The position numbers and the translations under genes are program-made. Positions 44,609-56,128 of a stretch of 64,000 nucleotides of DNA are shown one piece after another; within the stretch, counting starts at the first letter, position 1; the number at the start of each line of letters is the position of its first letter. Under the pieces are notes generated by a model. That model was not told the origin of the DNA. It saw only the letters and a program-made list of their open reading frames with translations, and ran no database searches. Origin of the DNA: Phytophthora quininea (lineage: Eukaryota; Oomycota; Peronosporomycetes; Peronosporales; Peronosporaceae); NCBI GenBank assembly GCA_011947345.1, contig JAAVTG010001040.1, forward strand, positions 124,001 to 188,000, read 5' to 3'.

Positions 44609-47177
44609 TGTTTAATTACCAGCTTGAACGTGGAATATTACTCCCACACCAACGATACTCGTCAGTGGCATTGTTGTTCAAGAAAGGTGAACGAGGCAAC
44701 CCCGGAAACTTCCGCCCGATAACATTGATGCCGGTGGAGGTTAAAATACTCTCGCGAGTGCTTGTCAATCGACTACGTCCTTTGATGTCCAGGTTAGTAC
44801 ATCCTGACCAAAAGGATTTATACCTGGACGCTCAATCCACGAACAAATTTTCCTGGTGCGAGACTTGCAACATTTGATGACATCCCAGAACCATCGAGGC
44901 ATTGCCACCTTCCTAGATTTTGCGAAAGCGTATGATCGGGTAAATCGACAATACCTATTTCGCGTGCTCGAACGACAAGGGCTTGGCCCGCGATTCCGTT
45001 CGTGGATTGAATTAATGTACGAAAACACAGTGTTCGTTGATGATAAATGGGTGGGCTCAAGATGCTCTCTCTCCAGCACGCGGAGTTAAACAAGGGGATC
45101 CATTATCGCCGTTCTTGTCTGCACTCTCACTAGAACCACTGGGAAATCTCTTGCGAGCCAATCGAGATCTCGGCGTCGAAGTAAATGAGACGTTACGGAT
45201 TCCTGTGGCGTTTTTGCTGATGACACAGTTCTCTTCTCAAAGGGAAGGCACAATTGGTGGATCAACTGAAGATCGTAGACTGCTACTGCGTGGGATCTGG
45301 AGCGCAGCTGAACCACACCAAAAGCGTCATGATGAGTCTGAATAATAAGTGTCCAGCACCACGTTTGGAGCCGCTTCGATCGTTGAAACGAGGCGAAACA
45401 ACGCGCTACCTTGGCATACCTTTTGGAAATTTGGACACATCTGAAAAATTTGCGGCGCAGCTCGATCAAAAGATGATTAAACGCTTGCAGCTCTGGAAAG
45501 GGCGAGCGCGTACTCTGCTTGGTCGAAGACTAATCGCTCAAGTTGAGATTTTGTCTATACTTTGGTACTTCACAACTGCGATGCTAATTCCCACACGATT
45601 TATAAAGCGATGGCAAGGAATGATAAACCGCTACGTTCTATACAATCGCATTAGTGCCGGAAAAGCGGGCGTGAGCATTGTACAAAAAGGACTAGCGACA
45701 ACACCGCGAGAAATGGACGGAATCGGAGTCCCTGATGTAGCAACAGTGATTCGCCGCCAGCACCTACAGCAGTTGCAGCATTTTGTGGCGACCACCAGTT
45801 CCGACTCGGACAGCGATGACAACGTGTGGTATCGACCAATGATGCATATAATCCAACTACGATATGGGGAATTCGCTAGGCCGCGATCCAGTGACTTTCT
45901 GTTTCAAGATCCACCTCGACCTGCGGGTTGGAGAGCAACAATGATGCCACTGTGGTGGCGGCGAACTCTGCGCGATTGGGACAGAATAAATTGGCCACAA
46001 CGATCGGCGCTACAAGTCAGTAGACTCAAAAAGTGCAATATGCATTGTACAGTCCAATATGGTGGAATAAGTCATCCGAATTCCATCAGTGGCACTCCAG
46101 AGAGTTAACACAAACTTCGACGCCATTGGGGTCAGGTACCACCAAGTTTGGCCGCTTGTGTCGTGCACTTGCGGAGAAAAGCTGGACTGTTTTGCCGATT
46201 TTCTGGATGAAAATCATTACTGGCCTTCATCGGCCGCGTTCTTCGCCAGAATATGTTCAACGCTTCATCCGATACTCGGATCTGAAGTTGTTCTTACGGA
46301 TATTTTTCGTCTCTACAGACAGTTGAGAGAAGTTATGTCAAGAATTCTACCTCAACCTCATCCAGGAGAGATCCAAGCGGCAAATGCAACAAACACACCT
46401 CCGATTCACGGATTATCTGTGAGCAGTGCCAATATTACTACGCCAAGCGTACGATTCTTTCCAAAACTACGGAAAAAGGACTGGGGTAAGCTGCTTGAAC
46501 AAGCGCCTGCGCTGGAGCACCATCCACTTGAGGATTTGGGATGCCCACGGCGACGTGTTCACCAAACGCTGTCAAAAATACTAGCACTGCGAGGACTGGT
46601 ACTTCCAGTGGTTCATGATGTGATGTTACGACTATATTGCGGTGATATTACCGTCGGCTCGAGACTATATTTCTTGAAATCGTTGAACCCGACAATTCAG
46701 CAATGTGTACGCCCTGGGTGTCAAGCGATTGAAACAGTACAACATTGCTTCTTCAAATGCACATCGCTTACATCGATGTGGGAACACGTATACAAGCCCT
46801 GGCGTCGGGCGTTCAGAACTCGATTGACTTGGCGGCTTCTGCTCTTCCCCACAACACAAGACCTGCGAACAAGATGGCGAGAAAATGGTAAGGTACTCCT
46901 TCTTCTATGGAGAGTGCACACGGCGATCATATTCCATGCAACATGGAGACTACGAAATGACATTCTGTTCAGAGAGGCCCCAACCGAAACTCCAAGCATT
47001 CCAGGAATGATGTGCTCCTTCAAAATGCACTATCAATTCATCTACCAACACGCAGCTGAACTCCATTACGACGAATCGGCAATACTGTCGATAATACGTC
47101 AATTGGGCTTCGAACCGCCTAAAGACACTAATGCTATCGCTCTAGAGCAACACACCATTTGGATTCCTCAGCGATAA
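44545..47177 (+). mobile_element. LINE polymerase and C-terminal region joined to ORF1 by deletion
   Basis: Reverse transcriptase from its N-terminal fingers (ALLFKKGERGNPGNFRPITL at about 44,665) through AKAYDRVNRQYLFRVLERQG, in several frames. The active-site block near 45,210 (FLLMTQFSSQRE-like) is garbled by a frameshift. A long open frame 45,254-46,108 carries the thumb/connection and 46,089-47,177 (362 codons, open) the C-terminal region with the Cys-Cys-His-Cys motif QQCVRPGCQAIETVQHCFFKC. The tail runs to about 47,240. The endonuclease domain is absent. Confidence 0.85.
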
Positions 47178-47244
47178 ATCTGATGCTACGAGATAAAGCA
47201 GCTTAGACGAGAAATCCGCTAAAGTGTTAATCAACTCATTTTAA

Positions 47245-49511
47245 TTCACGAACGAGTCTCTAACCTCAACCTCTCCATAGGTAATTCACGTGATGAGTAC
47301 TCATCTTACTTGAAAGACGCGTTCAACAACCTGTCAGAGGTTCAAAAGAAGCAGTGGAATTTACTCCGTTGGCTCAGCATTTTCGAATTGATGGCGCTGA
47401 GCATGTGTCCCTCAGTCTTCACTCAACGCGCGTGGCTACATTTTCTTGTAGATCACGTCGGAGAAGGTCTGCCACACACCGCAGTAATAATTCTTTCTGA
47501 TCAAGAGTTGCTATAACTACTTAGATCCCCAGTGGAAATGATACTCAAGACCGCGAATAATGTAGCACCTGGAAGTGCCCTTATTGCGGGACTGGAAGCA
47601 CTACGTTCGAGCTCTCTCACTTCAACTGATCTCCCTGTTTTAACTACGAATTTGTTGACGCTCCCGCAAACAGCCTCTGCAATGGAAGCAGAGCCATCAA
47701 CGTAAATGTTGAGCGGAATGGACGTTGGTGAATCGTGTAAAACATTGTCATGGAATGTGCGTAGGATCAAAGGCGGTGGATACCCGTTGATTTCAACGCA
47801 TCTAAAATATTTTTATTTCTCGTGCGTACAAGAAACTCGCTTCAAGAATGAGAAGCAAGCAAGTCGCTTTAAATATTTAGTCGAGCAAACCTTCGGGGAC
47901 CGCGTATTCCTCTCGGATAAAAAAATGGTGACTGCCAACAAGAAACATATCCCCGGAGTGGCGGCGTAGCGACCATAATTCATGGCTCGTGTCCAAGTCT
48001 TGCACAGGCCACAGTGATGTCAGAAGCAACAATTCCTAACCGCTATCTGTTAGTGCGAATGCCATGGAAAAACAATATTTGCTACATCCATAATGTGTAC
48101 GCACCGAACGATGCGGCATCGCGAAAGGCTTTGTTCGAACAGCTTCCTGTGGAATTCGAAGATATTGCAGTGTACATTGTGTGCGGTGATTTCAACCTAG
48201 CAGTAGAACCAAGTGTGGATGCCAGCTCGAATCACCCCAGTACAGACTCGAGCAGGAGGAGTCTGCAGTTGTGGTTAACGGAGATTGACGCTGTAGATGT
48301 GTGGCGACTCCACCACTCATCTGCACGAGTTTTTCTGGGCCGCTTCCAAGGATAAATCGGATTGATTACATTTTTCTGTCAGACGATTTGCAGTCGGACT
48401 GCTACCATGACTCAGGATACTCTGCGTGGGAAAATGGAGGTGACCATCTTGCGCACCATGTAGAACTAACCTCATGGCATCATCCCACTGGTACAGGTTT
48501 CTGGAGACTGCCGGATTGGCTCTTGCAAATACCAGAACTCCAGACGGATATTGTGGAGGAAGCCAAGCTTCTTCTACCAGTCCTTCGTGCATCAAATAAT
48601 CCCGGTTTAGTGTGGAAAACATGGAAGCAAAAGATGAAAGCGTACCTTAAACGTTGTCAACATAACCTGCGTGCATCAAGATATGCTGGCATAAATCTTG
48701 CTCGAGAACGTTTAGAAGAGTGTGCTGCAGCCGTGACGACAGAAGATGCAAGCGAGCAAGACGAAATTAACTTCTATTTCGCCAGACAACGATACAAAGA
48801 ATGTCATGATGAATGGAATACCTTTGGATGTAATCGGGGCTTTGAACAAACCGTGACTGCAGCTGAAAAAGTCCCAGGTTTTTCTTTCGGCCGCCACGAT
48901 ACGAACTTCGAAATACTCCATTTAGATCGATACGAACTTCAGCTGGTGAAGAATCAACCGATCCTTCTGAAATCTGTCGTGGCTTTCAAGAGCATTGGGG
49001 GAAATATTTGGCGACCCTCGCTTCTCAGCTGAAGAACGAGAGATTGACATGGTGTCTCAACAAACCTTGCTTGATAGCATCGAGCGCCGACTATCCTCAG
49101 AGGTGACCAGGGATCTTGACAGCGAGTTGGCCGCAGAGGATTTGCGTTTGCGATCAAGAAACTAGAACCTCACTCGCACTGGGTCCAGACGGCCTCACCA
49201 GTGATTGTTTTCGTCTAGATCCGGGCGCGTTTGGAGAAATACTTGCGATAGTTTTGGATATCAATTGGAACGTGGAATTCTACTTCCACATCAACGATAT
49301 TCCTCCGTGGCACTACTGTTTAAGAAAGGAGACCGATCTGAACCGGGAAACTTTCGGCCGATCACACTGACGCCCGTTGAGGTCAAGATATTATCGCGAG
49401 TATTAGTGAATCGCCTTAGACCACACATTTCTAAGTTAGTGCATCCGGATCAAAAGGGTTTTATATCGGGGCGTCGGATTGACCAGCAGGTAATGCTAGT
49501 CCGCGATCTCA
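47245..49511 (+). mobile_element. LINE segment: ORF1 end, endonuclease, polymerase start
   Basis: Starts with the 16-bp sequence TTCACGAACGAGTCTC also present at 44,529. End of ORF1 to 47,516. Then an apurinic-type (EEP) endonuclease: LSWNVRRIKG and CVQETRF (47,745-47,840), IHNVYAPND and CGDFNLAVEP (48,090-48,210), RINRIDYIFLSDD (48,352 onward). Then a linker, and the polymerase start GPDGLTSDCF with VLVNRLRPHISKLVHPDQKG. It breaks off at QVMLVRDL (49,511), where copia DNA begins. Several frame changes. Confidence 0.85.
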
Positions 49512-49994
49512 TCATGGCTTGCACATCGGCCATGGTGCCCATTTCTCCGAGCAGTGACAGAGTCTCCAGTCTGTCGTAGTAGTCGAGTTGTGACATTGAT
49601 CGCACCATGAGGTCCGCCACCCATGCTTCGCCCACGTCCATGTCAAGTGCGGCAAGTTGCTCACGCAGAGAGATCATGTACTGCAAGTGCGTCTCGACAT
49701 CTGCTCCTGGCCGACATGACGCCATCTCCAGCTTCTGACGCAAAGTCCGCTGCGTGTAGAGTGTAGTGACAGCATTTGCGCGGCCCTCAAATCTTCTTGC
49801 CAGGTAATCCCACATCTCCGAGCCGTTGTCAATCTCCACGACTTGTCGTGCCAGTGTGCACGATAGCGAGCTTGAGATAATCTTGCCCAGCAGCAATTGT
49901 TGACGCTCGAAAGTCCGTTCGGCGTCAGGACCAATCATGCCATCGTGAGTGGTCGTTCCGTCGCAAATGTCATCCAGCGGTGTATCCGTGACCC
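49512..49994 (-). pseudogene. Copia gag, downstream half
   Basis: Minus-strand gag of a Ty1/copia element (UBN2-type). The part here runs DTPLDDICDGTTTHDGMIGP, RQQLLLGKIISSSL, EMWDYLARRFEGRANAVTTL to MADVQAMMRSR. Its upstream half is at 55,547-55,747. The two halves join in frame across the target duplication GACCC when the intervening gypsy element is removed. The 3' side ends abruptly in LINE DNA. Confidence 0.8.
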
Positions 49995-50300
49995 TGTAGT
50001 GTAGATTACCAGCCATGCCCAGCCAGCCGCAGTGGTGGCGACTGGATGGTCTCGTGCACATCAATTCGTAACGCGAGCCAGGATGACACGGTATCGCAAT
50101 ACGTGATGACCTCCGAGTAGATAACGACATTTGTGTTGACACGACTGTCAACCACCCAACTCCGTGCTCGGGGCACGGAGTCCCCAAACGATAGATAAGC
50201 TCATTGTAGCTCACTTGTCAATTAGCATCTAATAGACTACCGGCCAACTTAGGGAGCTTCGCCGACTCCCCATCGTGTCTTCATACCTGCAGACACTACA
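49995..50300 (+). repeat. 5' LTR of the 5.55 kb gypsy element
   Basis: About 306 bp. Contains two adjacent perfect hairpins: GTTGACA/TGTCAAC at 50,135-50,152 and ACTCCGTGC/GCACGGAGT at 50,159-50,181. It begins TGTAGTGTAGATT where the 3' LTR begins TGTAGAGATT. Confidence 0.85.
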
Positions 50301-50330
50301 AAGATATCTTTAGCAGTAAACTGCTGGATC
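50301..50330 (+). promoter_or_regulatory. Unusual primer-site region with hairpin
   Basis: Directly after the 5' LTR. It is not a TGG-type tRNA site. It starts AAGATATCTTTAGCAG, with the palindrome AAAGATATCTTT overlapping the LTR edge, then the stem AGCAGT/ACTGCT. The same arrangement with a compensating base change lies at 63,899 onward. Confidence 0.5.
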
Positions 50331-50336
50331 GTGAAG

Positions 50337-53299
50337 ATGGCCACCACGCGATCACAACGCATGGCCCAACAACCAAGTGATGACACCGGCGCCAGTGCAA
50401 ATGCATCCAGAGGCAACCAAGGCATCTCATCAAGCACTTCAGTGAGAAGGCGCCAAACTAGTGCTGCCGGAATCGTCCAGAACACGACGCCACTCTTCAC
50501 GCCGCTGTTGCCGCCACGTATCACCAGCACTTCACATGCTGCGCTGGTGCAATGGCGCAAGGACCGCCGTGAGTACGAGGAGACGGCTCGGAACCGCGCG
50601 AAGGACGGCGCGACAGACATCATCACACCAATCAAGGCAACGTTTGATCAAGGACTTCTGAAACTTTGGTGCCGGCTCCGTTGGCGCATGTCGATCGACG
50701 ACGTCACCGATGTCCACATTTTGGCAGAAGTCGACAAGATCATCGAGTCAGTGAAGAACAACAGCGTTCCCGACATTGACCACGAGATGCGTGCCAGGCT
50801 ACGCATGGATCTCAAGGAGACCGATGTCAACGAACGAGTCATACAGTACTTCAAGTTGTGTCATGACATTATCGACGACAACGGATGGAGCTCTTTTTCC
50901 GTGATGACACTGGAAGAAAGCAGTTATGCCGCATCCTGCTAGCGTCTCTAGAGCCCCAAGCTTTGAAGGACGATGTGGAACGTACAATTCGCTTTCAGAA
51001 GCGCAAGGCGAAAGAGGACGAAATCATTCTCCATGATTTGATCCTCGAAAAGGCATTAGAGCAGGAAAAGGACTTCCAGAGGCAAAAACGCGACAAACGC
51101 GGGCGAGCTGAAGATGAAACCAGGCGTACACTGCCTGTGGAGCATGCAAACAGTGCGAAGCGAGCTCGGATTATTACCAAGTCTGTTGCTAAGGACGCCC
51201 GCCAGCAAGCGAAGTCTCCGGTTGACCGACCCAAAGTGCCGCCAACGCCATGCCCACACTGCGAAGGTATGCACTGGCTGTCGGAATGTGACAAGGCCAC
51301 TGATGATCAAAAGGCTGACATCCGTCGGAAGCTTCGCGCACAGCGAGTCAATGATGGGAACAAGAAATCTTCTGCTCGTCTCAAACGTTTAAGAGAATGT
51401 CTTCCAACCGATGACAAGGTGGTGACGTTGAATGGGGTGCTGACGGTGCCCTACTGCGCAGACACTGGTGCGGACAGAACTGCTGTTAGTCGTCAGCACG
51501 TTGTCGAACTGCAGCAGAGTGACCCATCCGTCGTGATCAAGAATTTGCCTTCCCCAGTAGTAAATGTTGGCGTGGGCGAACATGAAATCCTGTGCACGGC
51601 ATCTATCGATCTCCGTCTTCTCCTCAATACGGCAGCTGGACAAGTTGTGTTAAGTGACCCAGTCGAATGCTTGATCATCGAAGATGATGAACCAGAGTTC
51701 ATCCTTGGTGCCGATGTACTGAGATCACTTGGGATCGACGTCGACCACCAACTTGAGCAGCTGGCATCTCGAGGAGATGACGCTGATGATGGCGAGGACG
51801 AGCTGTTGGACGATATGCACATTGCTGCTGAACCCACCTCTATCAATGAGCTGGATGTGGCCCTCGGCAAAATGCTAGAGAAGGCCTTGCAAGAAGGTTT
51901 TCCGCGCAGACTGGAGGACAGGCTCCGTGCAATTGTGCACAAACATGACATTTGGAGGTTGGAACTTGGCAGGGATCCACCAGCCAAGGTCGAACCACTG
52001 CAAATTCGACTGAAGCCACAGGCGAAAGCCATCAAGAGCAAACCACGCGCTTACCCACCGGCTGTGCGTAGTTTTATGAGGGAATTCAACGCGAAGCTCG
52101 TTGAGCTGGGCTGGGTGTATGAAAACCCCAATAGCCGCTGGGCAAGCCCAGTGCTTCCAGTCACCAAGAGAGGTGAAAATGGCGATGAGTACCGCCAGAC
52201 CTGTGATTATCGCCTGGTCAACGACATGATTGAGGCTTTGATCAGCACGATGCCACATATGGTTACACTACTGGAGCACACCCGTGGTAAGAAGCATTTC
52301 GGGCTTTTCGATCTTTTAAAGGGCTTCTGGCAACTGCCCTTGGATGTTTTAAGCCAGGAGGTCATGTCGTACATCACCGACTCCAAGATTTTCACTCCAC
52401 GCCGCGTGCCACAAGGGTATTGCGACGCTGCTGTGCATTTTCAGCGGATTATGGAAGCATGTTTTGAGGGACTGCTTTACAAGTTCCTGATAATCTGGAT
52501 CGATGACCTGCTTTTATTTGCCGAAGACATTGATACTTACCTCGTTAAGCTTGAGGAATTCTTCGATTTGGTCGCCGCTTTCGGACTGAAGCTTAGTGCG
52601 AAGAAGAGCAGCTTGTACCAAGCCTCCGTTAAGTGGTGTGGACGCCTTATCAGCTGCGAAGGAGTTGCTCATGACCCCGCTAGAATTGACGCGCTTACAG
52701 CTATGCCTTATCCTACTACGGCTGGACAGCTGCAACAGTTTTTGTGTGCCTCAAACTGGATGAGGGAATCAATCATCGACTACGCGCGTGCAGTCGAGCC
52801 TTTGCAGACGCTACTTGATGATGCTTTAAAGAGTGGCAAGCGAACCAAACGCGTTGCGGCAGGGATTGCCATCGTGTTGAGTGAGGCAGAGCGTCATGCG
52901 TACGACAAGGTCAAGACGTTGTTGGCTAGTGCTGCGACTCTAGCGCTGCCAGATGACAATGCCACTACCTGCATGTTCACGGATGCCTCGGACACAGGCT
53001 TTGCAGTCGTCATCACTCAAGTATCTGACTTCGACCCCAAGACTTCCATTACAGCACAGCAACACAAGTTGCTGACGTGTGTTAGTGGAACTTTTCGTGG
53101 AGCTCAGCTGAATTGGTCCGTGATTGAAAAGGAGTCGTATCCTATTGTGCTCGCGTGCGATAAGCTAGACTATCTGCTTCTGCGAGCCAAACCTTTTCGT
53201 CTCTACTGCGATCATAGAAACTTGATACACGTTTTCGCCCCACACGCCAGCGTCAAGAAGCACATTAGGGGAAACTGCTGCGCTGGGCGATCAAGCTGA
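50337..53299 (+). CDS. gag-pol: Gypsy gag-pol: gag, protease, reverse transcriptase, RNase H
   Basis: Gag starts at 50,337 (MATTRSQRMAQQPSDDTGAS). At 50,892-50,900 the run TTTTT shifts the frame from gag (ending 50,942) to the 804-codon frame 50,885-53,299. One extra T would make a single ORF, so I read this as one gag-pol. Order: gag, a short zinc-binding-like CPHCEGMHWLSEC, protease with CADTGADRTAVS, reverse transcriptase with FDLLKGFWQLPL, RVPQGYCDAAVHFQRIM and the active site IIWIDDLLLFAED, then RNase H with TCMFTDASDTGFAVV. The frame ends at 53,299, where one base missing after AGGGG breaks it. Confidence 0.88.
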
Positions 53300-54624
53300 T
53301 GTCCTACCGTTACGTTATCGAGCACGTGGAAGGAACCTTGAATGTCTGGGCGGACATGCTCTCACGATGGGCTGGCCAACCCACCGTGACGATCAAGACA
53401 AAGCGTCTCACTCGACGTGGGCGAAAGCCCAAGGGCGTGACTGAAAAGCCAAGTGCACAAGTCATTCTACGACCGCTTGATGACACAGGATTCATCTGGC
53501 CATCGCTGGACGAGATTGCCACCGCCCAACAGAAGTATCGACCACCACCCGGAGCTGTCAAGGACTCTAGCAATGCACTGCGAATCAACAACGCACTTTG
53601 GATTCCCCGAGCATGCGCAGACTTAATCAGACGCCTGTGCATTGTTGCTCATTGCGGAGCCCAAGGTCATCGAGGGGAGCAGGCCATGGTCAACCATCTG
53701 CGCCGACTGTTCCACATCGCCGACATCCACCGTGTCGTACACGCGTTCGTGTCGACATGCCTGTTGTGCCCCCACGTCAAAGGTGGACGAATTATTCGTC
53801 GACCGTGGGGCGAGACAATCGAATGCGATGAACGCAACGGAGTCCTGCATTGGGATTTTCTTTTCATTGGTGAATCCTTCGGCAGCAGCAAATACCTACT
53901 CGTGCTGAAAGACCATGCTACGCATTTCTGCGAGCTAGTAGTATGCGATGCAGCCGACAGCGCCGTGGCAACAGCAGCCATCTTGGATTGGCACAGTCGA
54001 TTCGGAGCCCCGCCGGTTTGGGTTAGTGATAACGGTAGCCACTTTAAAAACGAGGTGGTGGCCGAGTTATCCCGGCGACTCAAGACGCGCCAGAAATTTA
54101 CGGTCGCTTACAGCCCATGGATAAACGGGTCGGTAGAGCGTGTCAATCGTGATGTGCTACAAGTTTTGCGTGCGATGGTGTTGGAGTACAAGATCTCTAC
54201 CAAGGACTGGGTCTACCTAGTTCCGCTTGTGCAGTCGAGCCTTAACCATACTGCTATGCCATCACTCGGCAACCGAGCTCCCACGGAGCTATTCACGGGG
54301 CTGCCATGTCCGACGCCCCTAGCCGAGTTCTACGACGCCAGCACCAAGAAGCTGGTTAAGCTGCCGCAAACAACAACTGCGATCTCTGAGCACCTGGCCA
54401 CATTGCGCTCAAGCTTGCGAGAGATGCACAAGCCCGTTGCCGACCAGCGCCTCAAGCAGCGCCTCCTCAACAAGAAAAGGGAGCGGGGCGAGAACACCGT
54501 CAACTTTGACGTGGGGACTACGTCCTCCGCTCCCGTGTTGATGAGAAGAAAGGCAACAAGCTCCTCGTCACATGGCAAGGACCCTACAAGGTGGACCGAG
54601 CGGGCTCTCACTCGTTCCGAGTGA
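53299..54624 (+). CDS. pol: Gypsy integrase
   Basis: 441-codon frame continuing pol after the frameshift. End of RNase H (YVIEHVEGTLNVWADMLSRW), then integrase: zinc-binding HHCC region (HCGAQGHRGEQAMVNHLRRL to CLLCPHVKGG), catalytic core with Asp in HWDFLFIGESFG, Asp in VWVSDNGSHFKNEV and Glu in INGSVERVNRDV, so the triad is intact. The C-terminal DNA-binding part is lost to a frameshift near 54,520-54,600. Confidence 0.88.
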   Translation: MSYRYVIEHVEGTLNVWADMLSRWAGQPTVTIKTKRLTRRGRKPKGVTEKPSAQVILRPLDDTGFIWPSLDEIATAQQKYRPPPGAVKDSSNALRINNALWIPRACADLIRRLCIVAHCGAQGHRGEQAMVNHLRRLFHIADIHRVVHAFVSTCLLCPHVKGGRIIRRPWGETIECDERNGVLHWDFLFIGESFGSSKYLLVLKDHATHFCELVVCDAADSAVATAAILDWHSRFGAPPVWVSDNGSHFKNEVVAELSRRLKTRQKFTVAYSPWINGSVERVNRDVLQVLRAMVLEYKISTKDWVYLVPLVQSSLNHTAMPSLGNRAPTELFTGLPCPTPLAEFYDASTKKLVKLPQTTTAISEHLATLRSSLREMHKPVADQRLKQRLLNKKRERGENTVNFDVGTTSSAPVLMRRKATSSSSHGKDPTRWTERALTRSE

Positions 54625-54958
54625 GCCACCTCGTCACAGGAGATGAGCTGGATGTCCACCCGTCACGTCTTAAGTTCTACATGGACAATAGTTTGGACGT
54701 GACCGAGGAGATACTCGAACATGTGGCTGCCCAGGGCATCATATTGGCCATCGATCAGCTTAAAAGCATCGAAGGAACTCCTCCATCAACGACTACGAGA
54801 TACTAGTGGGCTGGAAAGGCCTAGAGTCTGTAGAAGACTCGTGGGAACCGCTGACTTCCCTAGCTAAAGAAGTTAATGTTCTACTAGGTCAGTACATCCA
54901 AAAACAGGATGCCAAGGTACGCAAGTACTGGACAAGCGTTCATACCAAATTTCAATAA
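54591..54958 (+). pseudogene. C-terminal chromodomain of the gypsy integrase
   Basis: The frame 54,591-54,806 gives SFRVSHLVTGDELDVHPSRL, the end of the integrase C-terminal domain. The chromodomain follows in another frame, from about 54,790: YEILVGWKGLESVEDSWEPL, with the aromatic cage-like Tyr/Trp positions, ending near 54,957. Chromodomains steer chromovirus integration toward marked chromatin. It is separated from the rest by one shift. Confidence 0.7.
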
Positions 54959-55243
54959 AAAGCTCTAGTAGTTTTGTCGCAATCAACATTTGTTTGCTAT
55001 GTATCAATTCCTGCTTACTACCATGTAGTATCAGCAATGAGCATTACATTCGTGGTTTTCCCAGCGAAAACTATCTCATATTGGCTCCGATATATACCGC
55101 TACAGATCAACTTCAACGCGTTGAACCTGTAACACCTGTGATACGGCCGGTCCATGGATACGTCGGACCGTTACTACCACCGACTTGGGTTACATAAACC
55201 CAACACGTATAACTGCTCCTACCTGGACAAGTCTTGGGGGCAG

Positions 55244-55546
55244 TGTAGAGATTACCAGCCATGCCCAGCCAGCCGCAGTGGTGGCGACTGGATGGTCTCG
55301 TGCACATCAATTCGTAACGCGAGCCAGGATGACACGGTATCGCAATACGTGATGACCTCCGAGTAGATAACGACATTTGTGTTGACACGACTGTCAACCA
55401 CCCAACTCCGTGCTCGGGGCACGGAGTCCCCAAACGATAGATAAGCTCATTGTAGCTCACTTGTCAATTAGCATCTAATAGACTACCGGCCAACTTAGGG
55501 AGCTTCGCCGACTCCCCATCGTGTCTTCATACCTGCAGACACTACA
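55244..55546 (+). repeat. 3' LTR of the 5.55 kb gypsy element
   Basis: About 303 bp, same sequence as 50,000-50,300 as far as I can read, with the same two hairpins (second at 55,405-55,427). Followed by the target duplication GACCC. Confidence 0.85.
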
Positions 55547-55747
55547 GACCCTAACTTCGACACAACGCAGGTAACGCAGGTAACGCATCATCTGACGTGA
55601 GAACAGAGGCCAGTCTCGGCCACTCCAGTTCACAGGGCGACCGTCCTTGTTCCACTTGACGTCTGGCGCGTTCGGCGCTGCAGCCCCAGCACCACCAGCG
55701 CGACCTCTTGGGCTTGTTGGGCTCATAACCCTGTTCAATCGCGGCAC
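55547..55747 (-). pseudogene. Copia gag, N-terminal half
   Basis: Minus-strand start of the interrupted copia gag: likely first Met at 55,726 (MSPTSPRGRAGG), then WNKDGRPVNWSGRDWPLFSR and MRYLRYLRCVEV, running into GACCC and the gypsy LTR. It continues at 49,989. No copia LTR recognised upstream. Confidence 0.75.
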
Positions 55748-55749
55748 AA

Positions 55750-56067
55750 GCAGCTCCTACAGGTACGTGAGAGTCGAGAGGAGTAGTTTGAACTTTTTGC
55801 TAACTTGTTTCTTCTGCAGCAGCTCCTCCTGCTTCCACTTGCACTGTCCAGTGCGGATTCAACTCTGAGGCTCCACGCCTCGTGCTACAAACATGCATAC
55901 AAGCTACAGCATACTATTCCTTCTTTCCTGAGTCCCTTTCGCTGCCGCTTGTCCCTGTCTTCCTTCACCTTTCGCAGCATCCGTCGCTGCCAAACTTCAG
56001 CAGTGTCCAACTGACTTGAGCGACCAGGCCACCGTCGCAACACGATCAAGTCACTTGAGTTCGCCAG
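55750..56067. other. Unassigned spacer
   Basis: Between the copia fragment and the effector promoter. Contains CGATCAAGTCACTTGA near 56,044, also seen before the effector at 15,814, so it is part of the effector 5' flank. Confidence 0.4.
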
Positions 56068-56083
56068 CCTCACTTTTCAATTT
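56068..56083 (+). promoter_or_regulatory. Oomycete core promoter
   Basis: CCTCACTTTTCAATTT, 45 bp before the ATG at 56,129. Matches the oomycete initiator plus flanking consensus at about 14 of 16 positions. Confidence 0.65.
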
Positions 56084-56128
56084 GCTTTCGCACACTCAAG
56101 CTCTTCAGTCACCCCTTCCAGCTTCACC

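Larger units (their letters stand above)
49995..55546 (+). mobile_element. Ty3/gypsy chromovirus-type element (5.55 kb) nested in copia gag
   Basis: 5' LTR 49,995-50,300, 3' LTR 55,244-55,546, ends TGTAG..CTACA. Target duplication GACCC at 49,990-49,994 and 55,547-55,551. A polypurine-like CTTGGGGGCAG precedes the 3' LTR. Apart from the first few bases the LTRs look identical by eye, so the insertion is very recent. Yet gag-pol is broken by at least three one-base losses, mostly in homopolymers, which is more consistent with sequence errors than age. The C-terminal chromodomain places it with chromoviruses. Confidence 0.9.

Noticed and set aside
50885..50942. Programmed -1 ribosomal frameshift between gag and pol
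   Set aside because: The overlap has only TTTTT followed by CC, not a full X-XXY-YYZ slippery site, and one extra T would give a continuous gag-pol as in relatives.
55025..55243. Longer 3' LTR starting at TGTAGTATCAGC, implying a deletion in the 5' LTR
   Set aside because: The purine-rich CTTGGGGGCAG directly before 55,244 and the matching target duplication fit the shorter LTR better.
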